Assembly (NCBI GenBank): GCA_900239685.1
Contig: OENT01000127.1
Span: forward strand, 1-64,000
Source: Rotaria macrura
Lineage: Eukaryota; Rotifera; Eurotatoria; Philodinida; Philodinidae
DNA length: 64,000 nucleotides
Direction of reading: 5' to 3'
The notes beneath the pieces were generated by a model, which was given only the letters and a program-made list of their open reading frames with translations, did no database searches and had not been told where the DNA came from. Of this stretch, positions 54,824 to 64,000 are shown one piece after another; position 1 is the first letter of the stretch, and every line of letters starts with the position of its first letter. Position numbers and translations under genes: made by a program.

Positions 54824-57605
54824 TCAATGATCTTGTTTGATATGATTAACTGCGTTTGATGTTGTTGTAGTCGGTATTGTCATCCGCCCATTCCAATCGG
54901 TATCAAAATAATTATTATGATGATTTAATTGGGCTGATATTGGTTGTCGATTTACAACAGCTGGTGGTGTGACGAGATCGCATAGAAAATTAATATCACC
55001 ATTCGGATCATAAGTAAGAGCGCTTGATGATAACGATGATGGCGTTTTTATTGCTTTTGAACGCTTTAGAAATAGTAATCGATCATTCGACGGATCGCCA
55101 TAATATTCTAAAACCTGTCCATGATGCTGATCGTTAGTAACTGTATTAGTAAATAATGTTGCATTGTGATGATTTAAATTCGGATCAGTTATAGAGTTTG
55201 TATGAAGTAGATGAATATGTGATAGATCAGTTGATAGATAATCATCATGGTCAGTAAATGAAACATTATGAATGTCATCACTGATTGCTTGTGTTGTCAT
55301 CAAAACTGAATTTGGAACAGGTGTAGCTAATGATGGATCTGGATATTGATGACTATCTTGAGAAATGGATGTATTGTCTTCTAGATCCGTATCGAGAGAA
55401 GATCCATTAGAATCAAGATCATTCTCTTTGGAAACTAAAAATAGATATATCGGTACAATATATAAATAGATTTATTTAATATTCAACTAAAAAACATGAA
55501 ACGTGAAGTATTCTTAGAATGCTTTTAGATCATATGTTTTTTTTAACCTGATAGCAGTACAAAAACGTTTGTGCTTATTAGTCGAATAAATAAGCATGCA
55601 TAAAATAAATGATAATTATAGTCGTGCGGTGCATATAAATAAAATCAAAATAGATTTTATTTGTATTAGTATAAGTGTTTTATGTATGACATCCAACATC
55701 TAACATTTAGCTATTCTTACTTGAATTAATGGGTGATGATTTACGAGCAGTAATTACACGCATTGTGTTAGTCGTAGTGGATATAACGGATTCTTGACAA
55801 TCGTCACGATACCTATCTGAACTTATAGAACTGCAAATGTGATAACATTGATTCTGTTTTTTTATTATGTTTTTTGTGTTGTGTTATCATTCTTTTTTTC
55901 TCGATGGAAAAATCTATTACAATAAAGATGAAACTTACTTAAAAGCATTTCGTTAATAAGATCATCAACTTGTTTCGTATCTTGATTATACCGTGCAACA
56001 AGATCAACCATTAGTCGAGCTATGTTTTGTAATGGAGGCATTAATAATAATAATTCTCCAAAACGTCCACGCATTAAAGGTTTCTGTTGATTGATATAAA
56101 TTTCTAGATTAACTTGTATGCGTCTTCGTAATTCTTTTACACGCATAGGATCTGATAGCGATTTATTATCTTGAAAGATAGAGAACGAGAATGAGAACGA
56201 GATAAAGATAATATTTCAATGTTTTATATAATATACAGACCATTATCAAAGAAAACAATAGCTTTTAAACAAGCATATTCTTTTTCATCTAATTGGATTT
56301 CTTTTAATGGTTTGACAATTTCATCAAGTATTCTTCCTGTTGCACGATTTAAACCGGGATCAGATGCATTGCGTGGTATAACATAATGATTGCCCAAAAG
56401 TAAATAATCATCATAATTCAATGAACGACAAGCAAGACCCAAAACAAGATTTTCTCCTGTATGACCGCGTAAAAGAGCAATCTAGATCAATCAATAAAGT
56501 TTTGCTTTGTTCTTCATCTGTAATCTATCATAGACAAATGTTCATATCTTCTTACTTTATCACTATCAGATAAATTAATGAAACTTTTCAAATCTTTTGC
56601 CCATTCAATTAGACTACGAAGTTGATAGTTCATTGATATACCGATGGTTTCTAATGTAGCTTGAACACGTTCTGTATTGGATGGATGTTGATCAAGTTGA
56701 ATTTGTCGACCGATATACTTGAACAATAAATAGAAATGTCAATTCATATTTTACTTGATTGCGTATCTTTTATACTTCTTTAGCTGTTTGTTCAGCTCTT
56801 AAAAGTGCCATAATACTAAGATCATCTTCATCTTCATCAATACTTTCACTCAGATGTTTGATGGAATTCTTTGGTGTCAATCGAGAATTATGATTATTAT
56901 TGCGCTGTCGTCCTAAACGATCTCTTTCTTTTTGCACGGCTAGAAAAGTGTTTGCACATAAAACAAACCACTAAAATAATGAACATTATCTATTTACCTT
57001 CTCGTTTCATGCCCATTCGAATGCATTTTCTATAAAAATAAAAGCAGACATAGATTTTTAAATGAAAACCTAATATCAAATAAACATGCTTCCATCGACA
57101 GTGACGACATTGATTACGTTTGTCTTTATCAATGGTACAATCATTTTGATGTCGACATTCATATACAGGATTTTTTCTTACACTTCGTCGAAAAAAACCT
57201 TTACAACCATCACACGATATTGCTCCATAATGTTTACCTAAATCATTTTTCATATAAACTTATTTATTCCAACAATCGATTATCGCTTACCAGTAGCTCG
57301 ATCACCACACACAACGCAATCCGAGAGTTCGTTGCTGTTTCCAAAATTATTATTGCTTGTCGGATTGATACCTAGAGCCATTGTAGTCGGACCAACTCCA
57401 TTGTCATGATCAAGGTCACGAACATCGTCGTTGATTTCATGCTTAATTATTGTTTCTGTTGCACTAAATTCACCACTAATAATGGCACGTTGCACTAAAC
57501 AAAACAATATTATAAATGGCAATAATGAAAAAGCTAAATAACAAAACATGTGTGGTTCTTATTGATGCTATTTCTCGATCATCAACTTAGTGTGTGATAC
57601 TCACT
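54824..57605 (-). CDS. HNF4: HNF4-type (NR2A) nuclear receptor
   Basis: Ligand-binding transcription factor. Exons joined in phase: 57291-57494, 57090-57237, 56998-57029, 56776-56939, 56556-56717, 56241-56481, 55935-56169, 55721-55830 and 54824-55434. The DNA-binding domain reads [21 protein letters not shown]-box [15 protein letters not shown], then [20 protein letters not shown]. The ligand-binding domain has [65 protein letters not shown] and the AF-2 core DLINEMLL, closest to HNF4. A long Ser/Asn/Asp-rich F domain of about 240 residues follows. The link WKK needs a GC-AG intron (57030-57089). A start codon can form across the splice between 57605 (A) and 57494-57493 (TG), giving [10 protein letters not shown]; the next in-frame ATG is MALGINP. 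An upstream exon of 57606-57785 would then be 5' UTR. Confidence 0.9.
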
Positions 57606-60600
57606 GGTATGTGTTTTTGATTGAAGGAATTCGTTGAGACAGACCGTCAGCGAAAGAACGAAAAAAAGAGCGAATGAAAAGAAAAAGAAGAGATAAGACA
57701 AACGAATCAAGAATATTCTAGCTGCTTTCAAAACGGCACTTTGCGACGGATTCTTTCTTATTGTGTTATATCTAACACGCGTCAAATGAGTGAATCATTG
57801 AACGCGGCACATTAGCTTGTTTATTTGTTAAAGTAAAACACAAACTGTCAAGACGAACGGTATTCGTCATCATTATTCCTTATCCTTTCTTTTTTTCTAT
57901 GCTTTTGTCATTCATTTATCATTGGTTGATTACTTTGCTTTTTTTTCATGCATCTGTCTACAGCGTCTCCTCCTCTTTTTTAGAAGCCAAGATACTTATC
58001 CTACTCATGTACATTATTTATGTTGACATTACTGCATCATCCCATACATGCTCGCTTCCTTTTTGTTAAAATATGAAATTAATCTATTTTATTGTGTCGA
58101 CGAAATATTGTCAGACAAATGAAAATCGATTAAAGAAAAACATTTTTAGTACGTAATAACCTTCACGGTACTCATGACCGAACTAAGCAAATGGTAACGA
58201 AAAGCAAAAGGCATTAGCCGATCTATTGTGAATCTACACATAAATATCATAATATGATACCTTACCTGTGGATACCATCAATAATAATATTTATTAATGA
58301 GAACCATACTCAAAATCTAAATATGAAAAGTATAAAATATTTATCAAAGACTACATTCTTGACGATGACGATATCTAAAATAGTTTTTCTTTCCTCATTT
58401 ATCAGTTTGACCTCAGAACACATGAGATTTGTTTTCAATTTATGACAAGACAACACGATTATTGTTATTTTGATATTGCGTCTTTTCAAAGTCACCAACG
58501 AGTTGTCTTTTCGATTGGTACCTCTCGCATAAAGTCGCATTTTTATCTAGCATCTTTTTTTGTATAATATACATGCCTGCACGATCATTCTGTTCGAGAT
58601 CAGCGGCATAAATAGAAAAGATGCCATTGTATGGTCAATAGTCGTGTTGATCATCTCAAACCTTTTACTACATCATCAATGGTCAACTAAGAACGGCAAA
58701 CTAAAGAAAGACAACATCAGAACGATTATACTAGTGCAATTTTACAAAAAGATTGGAGTCAGTTGTAAGCGATTGATAAAATCAATCTTGACTTATTAGT
58801 TTTTCAATAAAAACATGCATACACAACATGTTGGCAAATATTAGTGGAAAAATTTGATGCGAAGAAATACACAAATGAAGTATACTATGAGTTGAATCAA
58901 ACATACGTACATGCCTCGGTAAAATAATAAATTACTTGTGAAATGAATCCGACACGATAACCTAGGCTGTAATGAGATAAGAAATTCTAAAAAAATGGGT
59001 CTCTATAAATGTTTTCTGCATCTTCTACAATCATATTGTCACAAAATTCCAACATCTCCTTATATATTCAAACTTTCTTTTTTTTACAAATTAACGATCA
59101 TGCGATTGAGAAGGAAGCTTTCTTATATTCTAGAAAATTTCATTTTCTCATCATTTAACGAATTTAGTGGAAACATTAGTACACTATTTCAAGGTAAAGC
59201 ATATCATTTTTTTTTCTCTGAAACATTCAAAAAAAGAACTTCTCCATGTGAATCCATTTCTAACTTCATTAATCTCAATAGAACTGATATGATGCTTATA
59301 GATAATTTTCTACAGGTCGGAACTTTGGAAAAGAAAATCTCAATAGTAAAATTTTCTCGAATAAATTAATCATGAATAAAGCATTAATAACTTGGCATGC
59401 AACAATGTCGATTCGTATAAACGGAAAACTCAAACGAATACCAAGAAATAATTTAGTCCCCTTATGTTTTCTACAATGGTCTTTCACTTTTATGCTCCTC
59501 CAAAGCACTCAATCATGAGACATTTAAAATCATAAAATTTAGTAGCGTCGCTACAGAAAATGTTTATCTAAGAAAGACGATGCACTGTTAGTACACGGAT
59601 CAATCCGCCGCAGCATGTCTCTCCTCATTTCACTTATCCAACAAATATAGGCTAATATAAACCATCTTCTTTATCGCATTCATTGTAGTTAAAGAAATAG
59701 TACTAACTAAAGAACCTAAAGTTATGCATCTATAGAATAAGAAATTTTTGTTATTTCTTCTATGATACGCTAACATTCTACAACTTCATTTATCTTATGA
59801 ATACTAATAGTTTCTATTTTCTAAAACCTACAATGAGTTTATACATGGTAACTTACATTTAAGATTATTGTGCATTTAATCGATGTATAGACTGAAGTCT
59901 TTAGAGAGACCAAAACCATGAATACACAGCCATTGAAAACATAGACTTCACGTAATGTAGAACATATCTCATTCTGAAGAGTAGTCGATTCACTTTGTTT
60001 GGAATAGTAGTTAGGTATTATTGACTCTTGTATGAAACGATTAGTTCCACAAAAAAACGCTTTGTTAGTGACACTGTATAGTTTATAAAAATGTGTGCGT
60101 GTGTGTTATATTGTATGAAATAAACAAAAGAAAAAAATGGAGGTGTGACCAATAGGTATATTGGAACGATGGCAAGTTTATTTGATACTTGTGTTGAGAT
60201 TTTTTAATTTTAATAAAAGGGAGACGTAACACATTTTACTTACGTACTTTTGTATGAACCCCATGACAAAGGCTAGTGACATCTATTGTTTAAATTATAA
60301 GGCAACCTGTCAGTTTAGGTAGCTACAATCAACATAGTAGCTAAATCTTCTGATGTCGTTGGTGTCGTTTATTTTAGCGATTGAATGTGAGTGTTGTCAC
60401 TTAAATTTGACATCATGAAATTAAGGTCATTCTTGGAAAAGTATTAAAAGCTATGAAGTGAGCTCTTTCTTTATCTTTCCTATATACTACATTTAAAAGT
60501 ATTGACAGCATTTTCATTGAAGTACTATACGATACCTATAATTGGATATAAAAAAACTTACCGATTTCAAGTTCATTTCAAAATGAAAATGTTTTCAAGT

Positions 60601-60868
60601 TTAGAAATGCTTTCACTAAGGATAGGATATCTAAGCAGCAACTTATTATTCACCCCTTGTGGAAATCGATCGCCGGAAGCAATACTATTGATTGCATTAT
60701 TTGAATGAGCATCAATAGTATGCACAACATCTATACCAATTTTTAAACCGATAGAATATCGATGTTTATCCACGATGTAAAGTATGATTATCACACATAT
60801 TTTTAAGGAACGGAAAAAGCGCAGAAATCATACATGGATACAGAATTCGACGATCAGGAAAGTCTTCC
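57606..60868. other. Intergenic region upstream of the HNF4-type gene
   Basis: Up to about 57785 this probably holds the receptor's 5' UTR exon and promoter; a GTGAGT donor lies at 57604. Beyond it no gene is supported. ORFs at 58254-58445, 58310-58540, 58560-58799, 58995-59369 and 60502-60794 carry no recognisable domain, and several are opposite-strand shadows of each other. Confidence 0.55.
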
Positions 60869-61753
60869 TTAAGGCCCCCCCCCCTGTCAAAAGTCGATTT
60901 TCGTCAAAGAAAGTCCAAATCAACTGAAATTTTCAGGATATGTTAAGACTGGAGCGGGTAGCCTACGATAAAAATTTCAGCCCGAAATATGCAAGTTTAA
61001 GGAAATTATAAAGTGAACACTGGCTAAAAATGACCCATTTTCCATCCTAGTTATTTTGCCTTCAACTATGTTTTTTCGAAAAATTTCTTTTACCATTCGA
61101 TAGAGCATGCAAAGATGCAGGGCATCTCGTGCTTTGATTTTAAAAAAGTCCATTCTGTAAGCCAAAAACGTTTCCACAATTCAAAGTCCTTGAGAAAAGG
61201 CCAAAAAACTGCAAGGGAATTTTGTAGGCGATATTTTTTGGGCATAAAAAAAGCTTTTCCAAAAATCGGAGCACGTAGTACCCTGCGTCTTTGCATGCTC
61301 TATCGGATGGTAAAAAAGATTTCCGAAAAAACATACTTGAAGGCAAAATAACTAGGATGGAAAATGGAAAAACCTGATTTTGAGAAAAACATGAAAACAT
61401 TTTTTCGAAAATGTTTCGCTGTTTTTTAAAATTTTCTGCAATTTTCACGCGGTTTTTGAGGAAACTGACCTAACTCGTCCTACGTAACTTTTAATTCTGC
61501 ACACGCTGAGCGCTTAATTAATTGGTAATTAATTTATCAGTAATTAGAGATCAAAGACCTAATTAAAAAAAAATCGTTTTTGACAGAGAGGACCTCTCAA
61601 AGATCACTAAAACTTTCTGTCAAAAAATGATCTTTGGGAAAAAAAACTATTGTGATTCTGAAAGAGCAAAACATGGGCTATCACCTCATCGTGTTATCTC
61701 AATTTTCATTTTTTTGACGAAAATCGACTTTTTTTTAGAGGGGGGCGCCTTAA
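60869..61753. mobile_element. TTAA-flanked MITE (piggyBac-like, non-autonomous)
   Basis: TTAA at 60869-60872 and 61750-61753 brackets an element of 877 bp. The terminal inverted repeats start GGC, contain a C-run of about 6-10, and share AAAAGTCGATTTTCGTCAAA (left about 60889-60908; right reverse complement about 61715-61735). TTAA target sites and GGC/CCC-type ends are typical of piggyBac-group elements. It has no transposase ORF; its longest frames lie in an internal palindrome and mirror each other. Smaller stem pairs (TTTTGACAGAG and CTTTCTGTCAAAA) occur near 61575-61625. Confidence 0.7.
61035..61367. repeat. 333-bp palindrome inside the TTAA element
   Basis: The block reads nearly the same on both strands around a centre at about 61201 (AAGGCC). 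The outer 98 bp are strongest: CCATTTTCCATCCTAG, AGCATGCAAAG and GTGCT recur as reverse complements at the right end, with a few substitutions. The palindrome is off-centre with respect to the element ends, so it was probably formed or acquired separately. A transcript through it would fold into a long hairpin. Confidence 0.8.
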
Positions 61754-64000
61754 ATAATACTTGCGCATTGATCAATCTCTCAACATGTTCGTAGAAACAA
61801 CAGAAATGTTTAGCACACAGGCGAAACATTTCTAGTCCGAAAGCGGATAGATAAAGAGCAGAAACTTGATCTCAGCTAATTGAAATTATAATAACTGATA
61901 AACTGCACAGATTTAAGGCGTATAATAAAGCAAGCTGATTGTACGTATGGTTGAACTTCGATTTTATTTCACTCTGATCGAGTTGCTTAATGTGATAGAT
62001 ATTGTTCAGCAGACATATGAATAGTTCTTAATGGAAAGATTGTTGCAAAAAGATGTCGTAGATTAGTATTTGTAAATAGATTGGAAGTTTTTCTGAGTCA
62101 TCTACCCTCGAAATATCAACAGACTTCTTGAGACACATCTTATAAGATCTTTCAGAAACTTAAGTGTCTATATTTTGAAATTCTTGTTTTGGCAACGAAG
62201 AATTTGTTGAATAATTCAAGAATCTATTAAAATCCGTATTTACGAAAGAGATGATGCTCGTTTCACTAAATGACGGATCATAATGATAGTAAATGAAGAG
62301 AACACCAATGATATAAATCCAGCCTTTGACTTATATTTTTTCAACGGTGTTATTAACAACCACGCAGCTGTAATACAGACTGATAGACATCAAAGAACAC
62401 TCGTGTTTTTCTATTAGCTCAAAAAAAAAACATGAACAAAGAAGTATCAAATGATTGAATAGGCATAGTGCTGAGCGACTGATTCGAGACAAGAAGCGAC
62501 AGGAGACTCCGTCTTTCCATATCATTCAATGCTTAATGGAACAAAAGTTTGAAAGCAATACTCCTCGAGTAGTTGCCAAAGATTGCATCCATTATACGTG
62601 TTAGATAGTATAGAATCGAGTACATTGTAACTTCGCTACCAGATCCTGCAAAACTTATTAATTTCATGTTCTAAACAGTGACACCGATTATTCACAAATA
62701 TTTTTCAGATCACGATTTGTACGTTTCTTAGGTCACGTACAGAAGTTATGGTTACCCTAAGCCATACAATTTTAAATTGCTAGTAGCCATCCATACAAAC
62801 CAATTGAGATAAATATGTATATTCGTCCTTCTTATATATATGTTGGCTAATATCAGTAGTGGACAGACGAAGAAATGAATAGTTTAGAATTACAATTAGA
62901 TGATAGGGTCGGTTGTCAAGCTCGATGCTTCAACAGAAGAAAAATTGCGGACCTAAGTTTCTTTCTATCGTAATCCATCGTGGCCGATTTAATATATCTG
63001 AATATGTCCAATCCTAGCCTAGAATTTTGACTTCTTGCATGATGATAATATGATCGGCTCTAAAATCGAGAAAATGCTTGTAGGCTTTATATTCACATGC
63101 AATCTCAAAATATACTTCAATATCCGAGTTTCATTCATTAAATCATATGTGGTCCTTCGCTTGAATCATCTTTCTAAAAGTAGTTCACTATGATTCAGAC
63201 GATAATTCGATCTAGTCCATAAAAATTTGTCACAATCGTCCTTACGAGAATTATTGATTACTTCATCGTGGTTTTAGATATTTGTGTTTCTGATTGATCA
63301 CACACTCGAGTCCAAACAGTTCAATCGATTCAGATCTGATCTAATCTTGTATATAAAATTCTTTTAATTAAACAATGCTTAATTCCTTCATTTAATTTTC
63401 CATGCGAAATAGTAAAACTCGACGGGAGATCATCACTAAACACGATGTTTAAAACCTGTCCTATATGTGTAAAAAATTTAACGTCTATAATCAAGATTGA
63501 TCGGATAAAATTGATGCATTAAAAAATATATAATTTTCAATATACTCACTTTAATACCTAGATAAAAACTGATAGATATTCTCATCAAATTCATTTGTCT
63601 AGTGCATGTTTCAAGAGGTTTCTACCAGAGATCCGAAAATCGCCGAGTTTACTCGCCTCGCCTCGTGGCGATGCGAGGCGAGGCGAGTCAGCATTTTCTG
63701 CCCCGAGGCGAGCACGAATTGACTTTGTAAATCGCCGAGTCGACTCGCCTATACTTAGAATGTTATTTTTGATGAGTAAATGGAAAATCTTTAAGGATAT
63801 CTTTCGATTTTATGTAGCTCTTTCTAAGCGTTTCCATTTGTAGTGAAGTTTATCAAATCGGGACAATAACTTACGTTAGTGTGCAGGGTGTCTCAACAAT
63901 CAGCTTAAAAAAGAAAACTGTATATCTCTACAGAGTGATGAACAAATTATCTGATATTTTTCGTAATGGTCGAGGATACTTCCAAGCTTCTATTCAAGTG
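61754..64000. other. Intergenic end of window
   Basis: No supported gene. The ORFs 62331-62525 (-) and 63595-63843 (+) are not recognisable; the latter only reads through the GC-rich hairpin at 63651. The rest is AT-rich. Confidence 0.5.
63651..63688. repeat. GC-rich perfect hairpin
   Basis: Arms ACTCGCCTCGCCTCG (63651-63665) and CGAGGCGAGGCGAGT (63674-63688) pair perfectly over 15 bp around the 8-bp loop TGGCGATG. The flanks repeat AATCGCCGAGT directly (about 63639 and 63731), each followed by ACTCGCC, so the block from about 63639 to 63751 is a compact GC-rich repeat in AT-rich DNA. It is probably a small mobile or satellite-like repeat. Confidence 0.75.

Noticed and set aside
54434-54827. 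Two Phe/Cys-rich minus-strand ORFs after the receptor
   Set aside because: Hydrophobic readings of AT-rich DNA downstream of the HNF4-type stop; no domain or splice continuity.
57582-57785. 67-codon hydrophobic N-terminal extension of the nuclear receptor
   Set aside because: A Phe/Leu-rich stretch is implausible in front of a nuclear receptor. It is better explained as 5' UTR with the start codon formed at the splice junction.
60977-61448. Several overlapping ORFs on both strands
   Set aside because: They mirror each other because they lie in a palindrome within a non-autonomous element, and they have no protein signature.

Overview
The window is AT-rich metazoan nuclear DNA: intron-containing genes with GT-AG splice sites, many introns of about 50-70 bp mixed with some of 1-3 kb, and orthologs of clearly animal families. 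The compact introns, low GC content and several small DNA-transposon remnants fit a rotifer (a bdelloid is my best guess) or another small spiralian. That placement is inference, because no single sequence here proves it. I rebuilt the exon structures by joining splice sites in phase and checking that the products match known families. For five genes (TLDc gene from 857 on, MFSD12-like, RSPRY1, the tyrosine phosphatase and KIF19) the summed exons give one uninterrupted reading frame.

Layout. Positions 857-12731 (+) hold an OXR1/NCOA7-type TLDc gene with LysM, GRAM-like and TLDc domains and an apparent alternative first exon at 11104. Positions 15228-17514 (+) hold an MFSD12-like transporter. 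Positions 17835-18808 hold a decayed Mutator-like element with a FLYWCH zinc-finger ORF. Then follow minus-strand genes: a small THEG/SPMAP2-repeat protein (19832-20306), RSPRY1 (21915-27783), a PTPN12/18/22-type tyrosine phosphatase (28135-33381), kinesin KIF19 (36941-43926), an orphan single-pass membrane protein (51452-52189) and an HNF4-type nuclear receptor (54824-57605). The last 6 kb carry no gene I can support.

The spaces between genes, and some introns, hold repeats: a hAT-like MITE at 5068, a TTAA-flanked MITE with a 333-bp internal palindrome at 60869, a pair of 722-bp inverted repeats with almost no visible differences at 46972 and 50123, and a GC-rich hairpin at 63651. The genes look like unrelated housekeeping, ciliary and regulatory loci. 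I see no operon-like or cluster logic linking them.

The most interesting points are the probable TLDc-only isoform promoter, a GC-AG intron inside the HNF4 DNA-binding domain, a tandem splice donor that would switch the receptor's F domain on or off, a WPD-to-WFD change in the phosphatase catalytic loop, and the large inverted repeat. I found no convincing wholly new multi-gene system.
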